A stretch of 64,000 bases of DNA, from NCBI GenBank assembly GCA_963853835.1, contig OY970835.1, forward strand, positions 9,725,501 to 9,789,500, written 5' to 3'. Shown here piece by piece: positions 1 to 11,452 of the stretch. The position numbers and the translations under genes were made by a program. Position 1 is the first letter of the stretch; the number at the start of each line of letters is the position of its first letter. Source of the stretch: Calendula officinalis. Taxonomy: Eukaryota > Streptophyta > Magnoliopsida > Asterales > Asteraceae. The notes under the pieces were generated by a model. It searched no databases. It was not told the origin of the DNA and was given only the letters and a program-made list of their open reading frames with translations.

Positions 1-797
1 ATGAACTTTGTAACAAAAGAAAATCTTCAATCGGCTTTTTAAAATCATATGGATTGTCCATGTACAATTTTGATTACAAGAGAACAAATTGGTAAATTTG
101 ACTGCAAAGCAGATGATGGAATTTTTGTAGGATACTCAACTCAGAGTAAGGCATATAGAGTCTTCAATAAAAGACTGAGAATTTTAAAAGAAATTGTAAA
201 TGTATCTTTTAATAAAAACCTAATGAATGGAAAAGGAAATGGTCCAGACTGGTTATTTAATATTGATTCACTAACAAAATCTTTGGATTTCAGGTATGAT
301 TTTAATGCAGGTGTGACAGAAAATCAATCTGCAAGAAATGATTCATCATCAATTAGAGGATATCAAGAAGTTATGAACTACATCATTGTTAATACTGATC
401 CTCCAGTAAATAGTGATGACAATAGTAACTCTAATAAAGTACCTAATAGTGATACTAGTATTAACAAAGATTCAAATGTTTCTACTGAAAATAATGTTAG
501 TATTGATACCAGCAGGAACTCAGAATCCTAATTGACAACACAGAAGGAGTTAATACTGATGACAGTATTAACACAGAAACACAAGTTTCTACTGATAACT
601 TAGTTAATACTGACATCAGCACAAACGATGAAAATCAAGAAATTTCAAATTAAAACCTAGAAAATCAAGAGAATGGCTGGGCAGATGATGAAGGTCCTGA
701 AACAAATGAATCAAACATAGAAAGTCAAGTCACTATAGGCAAAGTACCAAACTCTAGAGCACAAAAGAATCATCCACTTGACTTAGTACTAAGTGAT
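1..797 (+). pseudogene. E1 Copia integrase C-terminal part and linker (broken)
   Basis: This is the 3' part of the integrase region of a Ty1/Copia polyprotein. The stretch at 49-531 contains the typical post-catalytic Copia signature (FVGYSTQSKAYRVFNKR), which normally follows the D,D35E core; that core lies left of the window. The following ~100 residues are a low-complexity Asn/Asp/Ser/Thr linker that leads into the RT domain. The frame is broken by stops at about 529-531 and 652-654, so the sequence is a relic. Orientation and spacing match the RT and RNase H relics downstream, so I assign all three to one element, E1. Many codons here contain TACTGA-type words. Confidence is high for Copia integrase origin and low for the exact domain edge. 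Confidence 0.85.
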
Positions 798-1676
798 GTG
801 AATTCTGAAATGCAGACAAGAAGCAAATTCTGGTCGAAAAATTGTAATATTAGCTTAATCTTAAATGAATGTCTGTTTGCATGCTTTTTATCTCAGGAAG
901 AACCAAAGAAAATCCAACAAGCTATGAATGATTCAAATTGGATAGAAGCCATGCAAGAAGAACTACTTAAATTTAAGATACAAGTTGTTTGGACACTTCT
1001 TCCTCTACCAAAAGGAAAAAGACCCATAGGAACAAGATGGATCTTTAGAAATAATAAAGATGAAAGAGGAATACTGATCAAGAACAAAGAACGACTTGTA
1101 GCTCAAGGATACACTAAAGAAGAAGGAATAGATTATGATAAACTAAATGCACCAGTAGCAAGAATTGAAGCCATAAGAATCTTCTTGGCATATGCATCAT
1201 ACAAAAAATTCAATGTCTATCAAATGGTTGTCAAGAGTGCATTCCTATATGGAAAAATTGAAGAAGAAGTGTATGTTTGTCAGCCTCCAGGATTTGAAGA
1301 TCCTAAACATGGTGATTATGTGTTCAAACTAGACAAAGCTTTATATGGCCTACATCAGGCACCAAGAGTATGGTATGACACATTATCATAATATCTTCTG
1401 AAGAACAAATTTCAAAGAGGTGCAATTGATAAAACCTTGTTTACAAAGAAAGTCAAGGATGATATTCTACTAGTACAAATATGTGTAGATGAAATCATCT
1501 TTGGATCAACAAATGACTCACTGTGCAAAGAATTTGAAGAACTCATGCAAGTGAAATTCAAAATGAGTTCAATGGGTCCCATGAACTTCTTCCTTGAACT
1601 TCAAGTCAGTTAGAAACCAAATGGAATTCTGATCACTCAATCCAAATATGTCAAAGATATTTTAGAAAAGTTTTAC
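798..1676 (+). pseudogene. E1 Copia reverse transcriptase (dead)
   Basis: This is a Copia RT domain (RVT_2 type). It begins with the NDSNWIEAMQEEL block, followed by the LVAQGYTKEEGIDYD block, an EEVYVCQPPGFEDP block and the ALYGLHQAPRVWYDTL block. A stop follows at 1389-1391, and the frame then continues with another stop near 1612. Two catalytic aspartates are lost: the first sits in a block reading QMVVKSAF where B has QMDVKSAF, and the YVDD box is CVDE at 1482-1493. Both changes would abolish polymerisation. It belongs to E1 with the flanking integrase and RNase H relics. No alternative identity is likely. Confidence 0.92.
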
Positions 1677-2405
1677 ATGAAACACTACAAAAGTGCAAGC
1701 ACTCCAATGGAAACACACAAACACCTGCATCCTGATATTGAGGGGGAGGATGTAGATGAACATTACTATAGATCAATGATAGCTTCTTTAATGTATTTAA
1801 CTGCATCTAGACCTGACATTATGTTTAGTGTTTGTTTATGTGCCACGTATCAAGAAAAACCTAAAGAACTTCATTTGCAAGTAGTTAAAAATATTCTAAG
1901 ATACTTAAAGGGAAAACCATCACTTGGTTTGTGGTATCCAAATGACTCACCATTTGAACTGATAGCATACACAGATAGTGACTATGGTGGTGAATGCTTG
2001 GATAGAAAATCAACAATTTGTGGTTGTCAATTCTTTGGATCAAGATTGGTGTCATGGCAATGCAAAAAGCAGACAAATGTATTAACATCATCTGCTGAAG
2101 CATAATATGTAGCTACTTCTGCATGCTGTGCTCAAGTACTATGGATTCAAAATCAAATGATGGACTTTGGTATCAATATTCTAAAAACTCCTATTTTTAT
2201 TGATAAAAATATTCCAGTTAAACACTCAAAAACTAAACATATTGAAATAAGATTTCACATTATAAGAGATTGTAATGAAAATAAATTAATTAGAGTTGAT
2301 AAAATTCATACTGACCTCCAACTTGCAGATCTTTTTACAAAAGCCTTTGATGTAGGGAGATTTACATTTCTAGTTAGCAGTATTGGAATAATCATAATAA
2401 ATTAA
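1677..2405 (+). pseudogene. E1 Copia RNase H (broken)
   Basis: This is the C-terminal RT connection and RNase H domain of the E1 Copia polyprotein. Recognisable blocks are MYLTASRPDIMFSVCLCATY, the AYTDSDYGGECLDRKST block carrying RNase H acidic residues, and TKHIEIRFHIIRD near the C terminus. A stop at 2103-2105 interrupts the conserved SSAEAEY-type motif and the frame continues at 2157-2405. The final block (DLFTKAFDVGRF) is the usual end of Copia RNase H. The element does not end here: an accessory ORF begins about 680 bp downstream, as in SIRE-type Copia elements. Confidence 0.9.
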
Positions 2406-3081
2406 TATTTAAAATTAAATCACATTTCAAGATGTAAAACTTATTCTAAATAAATTTTAATGTATTTTTGTGTTTCTACTGAATTTTTCATTAATCGTGA
2501 CAATGTTAATACTGATTCTATGTTTTGGTACTAATCGAACAACGTATTTACTAGTTACTACTGATTCGTTAGTACTGAGTGTCAAGTTAGTACTGAAAAT
2601 CAGTTACTACTAATCCTCAGTATTACTAAGACTCACTTACTAATGATCGACAGTTTTCTATGAAATACATAAAATTACCAAATTAATGTCAACTAACATA
2701 GCCGTTAGTCTATGATTCGAAGGGTGGGACAGCAAGCTTATTGGTCCACTGCCTCCCCTTTGAAATAAGCTAAGCAAGAATGCAAGAAAGCCTTCTCGCA
2801 AGCAAGCAAGAAGGAAGGCTTTTAAGATGGAAAGCCCCTATTGAGTAAGATTGCTCGCATGTTCAAAGAAAGACTTCCCCCATGGCATAGCTCAGTCATT
2901 CAATCATGGGAGGGTCACAGGATTCTTCTATCCTTTTGCAGGTATTTCCCAAAAATATAAATACTCGAAAACCCCTAAGAGCAGTAGGAACCCTTATCCA
3001 TAACATCGATTCGATAAACCGTTCTAAAACCCTTTCGATCAGAAAATCAAAATTCTCAAGAACCCTAATTCGAAATCAAAC
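2406..3081 (+). other. E1 spacer between RNase H and accessory ORF
   Basis: This stretch is non-coding in all frames. The first ~300 bp (2480-2650) is crowded with TACTGA/TCAGTA-type words. The part at 2760-2880 has short direct repeats built on AAGCAAG. It lies between the RNase H stop and the accessory ORF of the same element. I see no promoter or RNA gene. Confidence 0.6.
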
Positions 3082-3339
3082 GATGACTACTCCACTTGTT
3101 CCAACCACTCTAAAGTACTGCAAGTTTCATAACATGGTCGCATATCTAAGAAATCGAGATGGTACAAAAGATTTTAGATCGATTGTAATGTTGATAAAAA
3201 ATTTACCAATCAAATATGCTCTAACTCTGGAAGCAAAAATCTATGAAAGACATTTAATCCACTTTTGGGAGAATGCAGAGCGCATAGAAGATGGGAATAT
3301 ATCTAAAATCAAGTCCACGGTAGATGGAAAATCAATCAT
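3082..3339 (+). pseudogene. E1 accessory ORF, N-terminal part
   Basis: This is the beginning of a non-pol accessory ORF lying between RNase H and the 3' LTR of E1. The likely start is the ATG at 3082 (MTTPLVPTTLKYCKFHNMVA). An upstream in-frame ATG at 2906 lengthens the ORF but adds residues I do not recognise. From memory, the pattern of a short N-terminus, a KFHNMVA-like block, an IKYALT-like block and a DGK block resembles predicted proteins that accompany Copia polyproteins in Asteraceae genomes. The ORF is interrupted at 3339 after the pentamer ATCAT. The frame resumes at 27269 with an ITEQSIRTHLQL block, which is what should follow DGK in this family. The function is unknown. Confidence 0.7.
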
Positions 3340-3425
3340 GGTTGAGCAGCATTATTTATACATCAGTATTAACTTCAATATCAACAATAACCTCAAATCA
3401 GTAATAACTCTGATGTAACCCAACA
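3340..3425 (-). repeat. Truncated E1-type LTR, inverted
   Basis: Read on the minus strand this begins TGTTGGGTTACATC and matches the first ~86 bp of the E1 3' LTR starting at 30294, with scattered substitutions. The match stops near the ATCAT junction. It is preceded on the minus strand by a purine-rich tract (AGGGGAGA), so this is the start of a 3' LTR fragment. Confidence 0.8.
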
Positions 3426-3625
3426 ATCTCCCCTTAAACTTATTAATTCCTTTGTGAATTAATCAAGTTTCTTCTTGTTCTTTTCCTTCCTTTTCTTCTT
3501 GATCTTTCAATCTCTTTTCTTCATCTAAATATTTCTTGTAGAGATCTTGGATCTTTTTCCTTGTTGCTTCATAGATCTCTTTATCAATGGGTCTAATGAA
3601 TGAACATATAAGAATTTGTTTGCAA
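3426..3625 (-). pseudogene. Inverted fragment of E1-type accessory ORF 3' end (part 1)
   Basis: The minus strand carries the polypurine tract, a stop codon near 3463 and the Lys/Glu-rich C terminus of the accessory ORF. It is closely similar to 30100-30293 of E1. The similarity continues across element A at 26078-26283, which proves that A inserted into this copy. It is an inverted duplicate rather than the continuation of E1. Confidence 0.8.
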
Positions 3626-4124
3626 TGCTAGGTTACAACAACCCTGGTTTGCTTCTATAATTGATATTATAATTAGACTTAAGACAATTAAAGTGATTAA
3701 CACAATATTAGAGTCAAATGTACAATTCCACTATGTGTGGCTTGTTGCGGAATAACAAGACCACTGATCAATTACAAGATATGAAATATGAAAGCGTAAA
3801 TTGGTGAGTACTGCTCTTCCAAGTGATCTCTATTTATATTGTTGTAGAGATATTACAAAATGGGCAAGGAGTAATGGAAGGACTGAGAAAGGAAAGTGAC
3901 CGAGATCAAAGGGATTTGATCTGGTCTGTTAAATATGGTAATGTTTAACTCAGTCCTTGTACTCTGTATTGGATGTCAATACTGAGTCCCAACACTGAGT
4001 GACCAATACTATCAACTCAGTGTTGGACCAAGACTTAGCTAAATTATTCTACAAACTATTCTAAGCTAGTCTAGGTTGTCTTGTTATCTTATGATCTCAA
4101 GGGGTAACGCTTTTTGCCTTAACA
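3626..4124 (-). repeat. A 3' LTR
   Basis: This is a 499-bp LTR. In minus orientation it starts TGTTAAGGC and ends at 3626 with a mutated TAGCA. It is homologous to 25580-26077 and to both LTRs of B. A TATA-like tract lies at 3831-3840. It contains several TACTGA/TCAGTA-type words. Confidence 0.93.
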
Positions 4125-4134
4125 ATCTCCCCCT
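4125..4134 (-). other. A polypurine tract
   Basis: The minus strand reads AGGGGGAGAT immediately before the 3' LTR. This is the plus-strand priming site of Copia elements, and the same tract occurs in B and E1. Confidence 0.85.
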
Positions 4135-4198
4135 ATCTAATGATAACAAGACAATATTACAAAGAGAAGTAAAACTAAAAGCCGCAGAGTCTTCTTCC

Positions 4199-5945
4199 TC
4201 AACCTCTGTTAATGGTTTCATGCTCATAGAAGACTTCTTGCTTTATGTGGACAAATTCATCTTTCTTTTTAAGTTCTTCTCTTCTGTTCCACAGTACAGT
4301 AATGATCTTCTTCCTGAACCATGCATCCTCCTTCTTTGTGATCCTCCATTTCAATCCAATCAGATGATTTAATCGAGCTTTGGGAAGGTCTGCTTCTGTA
4401 ATAAAGCATTCCCTATCCTCTGAGTCAGTATACATATATCCAGAAGTTGGATATAAAGTGGTCTTTCTGTCCTGAAAATACAAGAGTAGGAGCGACAGTG
4501 TATGGGTTAGATACATCAAAAGTGTTGAGACATTCTGGTCGATTATTCTTATAAGCTTCAGTCAAGACACAGAATGTCCTATACTCTCCAGAGTATAGGT
4601 TTCCCTTTTCATAGCACACTGCAGAGACAGCACAGATTTCATCCAAGACCACTTGAGCCACAGCTGATCTAGAAGGCATTTCCTTGATTAGTCTTGTGAT
4701 CTTGATCCAGTCTTGAAGTCCCATGTTCTTAATGTCATGAAGATATATCTTCATAGGAGGACTGACTGGTCCAGTGCATGTTGTAATAATTGTTCCTTCT
4801 GCAGGCTTGACTGTCACATGGTTGTCATCAATGTTTAGCCAGTATATGTCTCTCACACTGAGGAACCTTTTGTTCCTCAGTATGTCCATCCTGCTAGATT
4901 TGTAGCATGCTCTTTCAGCAATTAAATTCAAATACTGTTGACGCAGTTCAGAGCCTTTCTTCTTCGTTCTTACATGTTTGGATGGAATTCCAGTTTCTGG
5001 ATCAGTATTAGATTCTTCTTTAATCCTAAGCTCATGCTCATAGAAGAATTTTTGTTCCTCTTCTTCAACTTGATGATGTGTCTTCTTTGGAACCTGTTCA
5101 TCATCACTAGAAACAGTATGAACATGACTTCTTGGTCTAGTGATCAGTGGAGCTAGTTCTTCGCTAGATTCTGATGACATCACAACATTTATCATTCTTC
5201 TTTTTGATGGCTTTCTAGTTCTAGTGAGAAGTTAGTCTTGTGGATCCTGAGGCTCTTCTGGGGGCTCTTCATCATCTGAGGATGATGATGAAGAGCTTTC
5301 TCTATCTGCCATATCCAGTGCTGAGTTGTATAAGGTTCTTCATAATCATCTGATACTTGTACTTGCTCATGCTTGGCTAGGAATGATAATCCTCTGTCTC
5401 TTGTTCTTTGATACCTAAGCAATGGGCTTTGAGCCTGAGCAGAAGACTCCCCCTGAGTAGCATCTTGTTGTCTCTTGTTCTTCTTTTCTCCCCCTGAGCA
5501 GATGGCTCGGGTTGATCAACCTCATCTTCTCTCTGTCTCTTCTCCCCCTGATTGTTATCATTGGATGGGGAAAGAAGAGGTTCAATATCACCACCTGCAT
5601 CTCCTTGAGTATCATAATGAGTAGGAGATGGCAGAGGTTTAGTGGCAGCATCAGTATCACCCTCTTGATCTTCATGTGTGGGTGATTGCCTTGGCTCAGT
5701 ATCATCATCTCCACCTTGATCTGTACTGTCTCCACTGTGTAGAGGTTGTGGAGTCACTGGAGGTTGTTGTTGCTGGAGTAATGAAACCGATTCTTTTAGT
5801 GAATCAATCCCATTACTCATTGTTTCCATCCTGGCCAGTTTTGTATTCTGTATGTTCTGCATGGCCAAGATTTGCTGCATGATTGTTTGCAAGGAAACCT
5901 CTTCAACTTGAGCCTGTTGGACATGAGTACCCTGCACAGATGGTG
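4199..5945 (-). pseudogene. A accessory ORF, exon 2 (frameshifted)
   Basis: This is the C-terminal exon of the accessory protein. It begins just after a splice acceptor at 5946 with an APSVQGTHVQQ block. A predicted coiled coil follows (LAMQNIQNTKLARMETMSN, about residues 30-65 of the exon). Next are a Pro/Asp/Gly-rich acidic linker and a basic patch. The C-terminal domain is well conserved with B: a WLNID block, TGPVSPPMKI, MGLQDWIKITRLIKEMPSRS, then GYMYTDSEDRE and WRITKKEDAWFRKKI. Frameshifts near 5420, 5195 and 4480 break it. It ends about 75 bp before the polypurine tract. I know no enzyme motif in it. The position corresponds to the env-like ORF of SIRE-type elements, but I see no transmembrane segment or signal peptide. 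Confidence 0.75.
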
Positions 5946-6634
5946 CTAAAGAAAAAAATGGTAACTGGTTAGTATGGATTGGCTTATAAAATAGAATTGT
6001 GGTGTTGTTTAATTCAAAAATCATTTAAACAGAGTTTTTGAAGTCTGAATTGCATCTGGTGTATGATGAAATATTGTGGACTTGTGCATAGCATGTGTAA
6101 GAAAATTTTCAGTATAAGTGAGTGTGATTTTTGAGTATCTCAATGTAGGATAGGTCACTTTGTCTGAAAAGGTTTGGGTTTAGGAAACGAAGCCTGGGAT
6201 ATGCTTCTTTGTTATTTCAATGTTCATCACTCGGTGTTAGAGTGATAACAGTAATGTAGCTGAAACCCCATGAATTTTATTTTGTTAGTGTAGCTTTAGG
6301 GTTTGTGATCATTTCTTAAATCATGTGACCCAATTTAACATAAATTGGGCATGATAAAAGCAGCACCAATGGGTGTCAGCATGACATCAACGACCATTGT
6401 CTATTTATATGTGAAGAAAACTGTAGGCTGGCAATGATCTTTTGTGCTCAGTGTAGGAATTTTGCATAGTAGCAGTGGGCTAACTAGGTTGGCCTTAAGA
6501 GGATATATATTTTAAAAAAAAATCGTTTGAGACTTTGGTCAGTATTGAGTTGGTACAGGCCAATACTTAGACTATGTTTTGAAATAAAATAAATATATAT
6601 ATGGAAGTTTTAGGGCTTTATTAGATATTCATAC
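5946..6634 (-). other. Putative spliceosomal intron in A accessory ORF
   Basis: This is a 689-bp AT-rich interval on the minus strand. It starts G^GTATGAAT and ends in a pyrimidine-rich tract followed by TTTAG^CACC. It contains stops in all frames. Removing it joins exon 1 (..DKAS) to exon 2 (APSVQ..) in phase 1. The homologous interval in B (17361-18051) has the same boundaries and nearly the same length. Confidence 0.75.
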
Positions 6635-7994
6635 CCGAGGCTTTGTCAGATTCCCTTCTTCCTTCAATAGAGGTCGGTGTTGGATCATTTGTATGTTGAT
6701 TTGAACCTCCAGCACCTTATTGACCTTGTTGTCCTCTTTCTTGAGCTGCTTCCAAATTTTGTTGCTCGTATTGAATCTCAGCATCAAATGCAATATGAGG
6801 TTCCGTATGTGGTGGTGGTTGAGCAATGTTTTCTTGTGCGGGTTCTGGAAGATCAGCATGGGATGCTATTTGTTGTAGCTCTTCCAATGAAGGAGTCATT
6901 GTTGGATGTTGACTATGCAACACTGAATCCGTTGATAGTGCACCCATGATGACTGGACTCAACTGTCTTCAAACCCTTCTTCGAATGATTAAGGGTTGGT
7001 CTTCAGTATCAGAATCTGATGCAGTATGAGGAGCATCAGGTTCTGCTTTTTGTACTGGAGGGGGTTGAACATCCTCCATTTCAACATCAGCATTGGCATC
7101 AACATTATCATCACCGTTGTCATCATCATTATCATCATCTTGATCAGTATCATCTTCATCTTCATCATCATATATGTGAGCCTGAAAAATGGCCAGCATA
7201 GTGGCACTGAGTGGGGGTTCTTCTTCCCTAGGTTGATGGAAGAAAATCTTCTCATGGATTGGGGGAATATCAGCTCTTACTGCATCAAAATCATCATACA
7301 TATTAGCAGGCATGGAGTTTTGAAAGATAATAGATAGAAACTTGCAAAAAGGAACATTAGGATTCCTTTGTCGTGCCTGAACTTGTGAGGATAACTCATT
7401 GAAGATAAATCTTGCATAGTCAATGTGCCTGTTGTGGTACATGGCATGTACCATTTGCATTCCAAAATCATTGATTTGATCTAGAGCCCCTGTTTTGTGA
7501 GTCATACATCGAATTATGGTAGAGATCATAATTCCCCACATGGGACCAAATTCATGCCTCTTGATTGTTCCTGTTGTTCTTTGTCTTCCAAGGAGCGGCA
7601 ACACTGATCGTCCAGTATCACGATCAACAAATTCGTCATACTCGACATGTGCATGAAGTTGAAGATCTCGTCTAATGATTGCAGTGGAGACGAATGCTCG
7701 TCGTTGATCTCGAATTACCCATCCCGCAATCATATCTGGTGAATCCATGACTGCAGAGTACGGAAATTCACAGAGCATTGAAGGATAAATTGCTCTTGGT
7801 ATGGCTTGAAGAGCATTTGAGATTGGGCTATGCCTCAGGTATGTAATCATTTGTCGAAATTGAGGGAATACCCAACCTTGAGGAATGTCGAAATTAGCAG
7901 TGATGTTGTTCCTCGTAAATTTTGGAAGTTCATCTCTTTGGAAATCCTTTGCTGGTGCGACTAATTCTGGAGCAACGAATTGGAAATGTGGCAT
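6635..7994 (-). pseudogene. A accessory ORF, exon 1 (near intact)
   Basis: This is the N-terminal exon of the accessory protein. The ATG at 7994 opens a 341-residue frame down to 6969. Residues 1-240 form a globular region with blocks FDIPQGWVFPQFRQMITYL, GWVIRDQRRAFVSTAIIRRD and GPMWGIMISTIIRCMTHKTG, then IDYARFIFNEL. An extreme Asp/Glu run follows at about residues 275-310. A frameshift near 6965 moves the reading to 6962-6717, and another near 6720-6860 carries it to the splice donor. The order of blocks resembles the E1 accessory ORF (IFNGMLGNL..KFLMYPRF in E1 against FIFNEL..FLSIIFQN here), so I infer a shared fold. The function is unknown. Confidence 0.75.
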
Positions 7995-8469
7995 GATCTG
8001 AGATTTATGAGATGAAATATGTTTGCAAGAAGGAAAGAATTTCGTTAATCGCAGAGAGTTTAGAGAGAAATAGAGTAAATAACAGTTAAAATGATTTAAA
8101 ATTTAAGCAAATGGTTATTTATACTCTTAAATGGCAATCATTACAGTATTGGGAAGTAAAAAAGGTGAAATGACAGCCTTATCCTGTTCCAACGGTAACT
8201 TTTTAGAAAGGAAAGTTACCGTTGGGGAGTATGAGGTTATGTAATCAGTGTTATAACTCTAGGACTCCCAATACTGATTAAGTTTTAAAAAAAAATAAAG
8301 TAAAAAAAAATTTAAAATTGATAAAAACATTTAATTTAATCTATACATTTATAAAAAAATTACAAAAAATAAAAATAATATACCAGACGAGCTATACTGA
8401 AAGGATCAGTATTGGGTCAATACTGAAAAATCAGTATAGGAAAGAATTTTTAGGAGAAAAATAATTTCA
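7995..8469 (-). other. A spacer between RNase H and accessory ORF
   Basis: This is a non-coding AT-rich spacer containing several TCAGTAT words (8260-8440) and poly-A/T runs. Part of it is kept in B (about 18510-18740), although the adjoining accessory start has been lost there. It could hold a promoter or splice signal for the accessory ORF, but nothing specific is visible. Confidence 0.5.
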
Positions 8470-9183
8470 AGGGTTAAGGATGCCTCATTGTCCTAGTAAG
8501 TACATAAACCTCTCTTCTGAAAGAAGTTTAGTAAACACCTCAGCCAATTGGTCCTCTGTTGGGACATAGTCTACCTGAACCTTACCCTTTTCCACATTAT
8601 CTAGGATAAAGTGGTGTCTGATATCAATGTGCTTTGTTCTTGAGTGATGGACTGGATTTTCAGTGATAGCAATAGCACTCTTGTTATCACAGTGAATTGG
8701 TGTGTTGTTAAAATCAAATCCGTAGTCAATGAGTTGGTACTACATCCATAAAAGTCGAACACAACAACTTCCTACAGCTACATATTTAGCCTCTGCAGTT
8801 GAAGTTGCTACTGAATTTTGTTTCTTGGATGGCCAACCAACTAATCTTCCACCAAGGAATTGACATCCTCCACTTATACTCTTTCTATCCAATCTGCATC
8901 TTGCATAATCTGCATCTTTGTACCCTTCAAGAGCAAAATTGGAATCTTTGGTATACCAAAGATCCATATTAGGAGTACCAGATAAATATCTAAAGATTCT
9001 CTTAATAGCTTTCATATGTGATTCCTTGGGATCAGCCTGATAACGAGCACACAAACATGTTGCAAACATGATATCAGGCCTGCTAGCTGTTAAGTAAAGT
9101 AAGGAACCAATCATACCTCGGTATGTGGATTGACATACTGGTTTACCAGTTTCATCCTTACTTATCTTATCATGAGTACTCAT
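8470..9183 (-). pseudogene. A RNase H (frameshifted)
   Basis: This is the RT connection and RNase H domain of A. It includes the LTASRPDIMFATCLCARY block, a DADYARCRLDRKS block (B has DYAGCRLDRKSTSGG) and TSTAEAKYVAVG. The frame shifts relative to RT near 9182 and is broken again near 8740. The last residues are altered by a stop just before the natural end. About 500 bp of spacer then leads to the accessory ORF. Confidence 0.88.
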
Positions 9184-9938
9184 AGGGTGTGCATAAAAGA
9201 TAAGTTTTCAAATTTGTATTTCTTCAGCATGTCATGCACATACTTACTTTGGTTTATGAATGTGCCATCAGGCCTTTGATCAACTTGTAAACCTAGAAAG
9301 CAAGTAAGTTCTCCCATCATACTCATCTGATACTGAGATAACATAATCTTTGCAAACCAATCACAAATTGACTTGTCAGTGGAGCCAACGATAATATTAT
9401 CCACATATATCTGAATGACTAAGATGTCAGACCCTTTTCTTTTTAAAAATAAAGTTTTATCAATTTTACCACGTGTAAATTTATTTTCAAGTAAGTACTC
9501 AGACAGGGTATCATACCAGGCTCTTGGAGCTTGTTTGAACCCATACAAAGCTTTATCAAGCTTGAAAACATAATTTGGAAATTTAGGATCAACAAAACCT
9601 GGAGGTTGTTTAACATAAACTTCCTCTTGTAGTTTTCCATTTAGAAAGGCACTCTTGACATCCATTTGATAAACCTTGAAATTCTTGAAAGCTGCATATG
9701 CAAGATATAGCCTAATTGCTTCAATTCGTGCAACTGGTGCAAAGGTTTCATCATAATCAATACCTTCCTCTTGCCTGTAACCCTGAGCAACCAGTCTTGC
9801 TTTGTTCCTGATTACAACACCATCTTTGTCCATTTTATTTCTGAACACCCACTTAGCACCAATAATAGTTTTTCTAGTTGAGGGTGGTACTAAGTTCCAT
9901 ACTTTGTTCCTTTCAAACTCTGTAAGCTCTTCTTGCAT
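9180..9938 (-). pseudogene. A reverse transcriptase (YVDN active site)
   Basis: This is a near full-length Copia RT. It starts MQEELTEFERNKVWNL, continues with LVAQGYRQEEGIDYDETF and QMDVKSAFLNGK (first catalytic Asp present), and then ALYGFKQAPRAWYDTL. The catalytic box reads IYVDNIIVGS where B has IYVDDIIFGS. The second metal-binding Asp is therefore Asn, which should destroy activity. The frame ends at 9180 and RNase H continues in another frame. The upstream linker (9944-10783) connects it to integrase. Confidence 0.92.
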
Positions 9939-9943
9939 AGCTT

Positions 9944-11400
9944 CTACCAGTCTTCATCTAACAAAGCTTCATCAGCCTTCTTGGGTTCTATGGTGGATAA
10001 GAAGCTTGAAAAGAGACAAAAATTTGGAGTCTGGGGTTCAAAGTTTAGTTTTCTTCTTGTTTGTACTCCTTCTTCAACAGGACCTATGATATTTGTATGA
10101 GGATGGTCTTCGTGTTCCCTTAGATTTGAGCCTAAGGTAGCATTTGAGGAAGTATCAACAACTTCTTGTTGGACTGATAGGTTGCCAGTCTCATATTGAT
10201 TTGAGTTCGTTTCAGTATTGGACTGCACATGGTTGTTGGTTTCTGCATTTTGCAGATTTATGGTTGATACTTGTGGTGGATTTGATGTTTCTCCTGCTAC
10301 ATAAGTGGAATGATTAAGATCAAGATTTGAAAACTTAGTGTTGAGGTTCTCAGTATTGGGAACTTCAGAAATTGTTGCAGTTTTCCCATATTGAGTTAAA
10401 TCTTGATCATCATCACTCATATCATGTGAACCATGATATGGGTGAGTTTTCAGCTGTTCAGCACTGGAGTTTTCCGGATTACATATGGTTTCAATACCAC
10501 TTATGTCCTCTTTTTCTGAAGTAGAATGCTCATCCGGATTTTCATCAAAAGTAACATGGATGGATTCTCTAATCACATTTGTAGAAAGGACATACACTCT
10601 GAAGGCCTTGGAGTGTGGTGAGTAGCCCATAAAATTACTTTCATTTGCTTTGGGAGCAAATTTGTTGAGGTTTTGCTTGGTACTGAGTACAAAGCATTTG
10701 CTCCCAAAGATGTGGAAGTATTCCACATTTGGAATTCTGCCATGATATAACTCATAAGGAGTCTTGAGGTGTCTCTGGACCACAGTTGCTCAGTTTTGTG
10801 TAAAATTAGCACAGTTTACAGCTTCTGCCCAGAAGCTCAGTGCTAGTCCAGCATGGCATAACAAAGTTCTTGCAGCTTCAATTAGTGTTCTATTCGTTCT
10901 TTCTACAACACCATTTTGTTGTGGTGTGTAGGCTGCAGAGTAATTTTGTACAATTCCTTTATCCTCACAGAAATTTGCTAATACTGAGTTCTTGAATTCA
11001 GTGCCATGGTCACTTCTAAGTTGTTTGACCTTGGCACCCTTCTGAAGCTCTTCCCTTTTGATTAAAGCAATTATTTATGTGGTTGCATATGATTTGGTCT
11101 TCAGAAAGATGACCCAAGTATATCTTGAGAATTCATCAATAAGACCAGAGTATAGACCTTTTTGCCCAAAGATGGTGTACTGATGGGGCCAAAAAGATCC
11201 ATATGTATCATTGCAAGAGGTTCATTAATGGAATGATTAACTTTAGATTTAAATGAACTCTTATTCTGCTTGCCCATTTCACGTGCTGAGCATAACTTAT
11301 CCTTCGAATAAGTAATTGTGGGCAACCCTCTTACCAACTTCTTAATACTGAGCTCATTTATGTTTCTGAAGTTGATGTGAGAGAGCTTCTTGTGCCACAT
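9944..11400 (-). pseudogene. A integrase (frameshifted)
   Basis: This is the Copia integrase region. It starts MWHKKLSHINFRN, part of the HHCC zinc-binding domain. The cysteine of the B motif CSACEMGKQ is replaced in A (CSAREMGKQ). The core aspartate block MIHMDLFGPI is present, but the frame is broken at about 11155 (LVDEFSRY-type block lost) and again near 10800. The later part (MVQRHLKTPYELYHGR, then YFHIFGSKCFVLSTKQN) is the C-terminal region, and the 279-residue frame runs into the RT linker. It is clearly homologous to B 20504-21682. Confidence 0.88.
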
Positions 11401-11452
11401 CCAGTTTAGTTCTGGATTGAATTTGGAAAGCCGTCATACACGGCTAATGGGG

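Noticed and set aside
3340..3425. TSD-bounded LTR of a separate full element in the composite insert
   Set aside because: Only ~86 bp of LTR and ~400 bp of coding end are present, and the ends lack TG..CA; it is a fragment.
4199..5945. Envelope glycoprotein
   Set aside because: Position fits the env-like ORF of SIRE-type elements, but no signal peptide, furin-like site or transmembrane segment is visible.
7019..7337. His- and Ile-rich ORFs
   Set aside because: Antisense or shifted readings of the GAT/GAC run encoding the acidic tract of the A accessory ORF.
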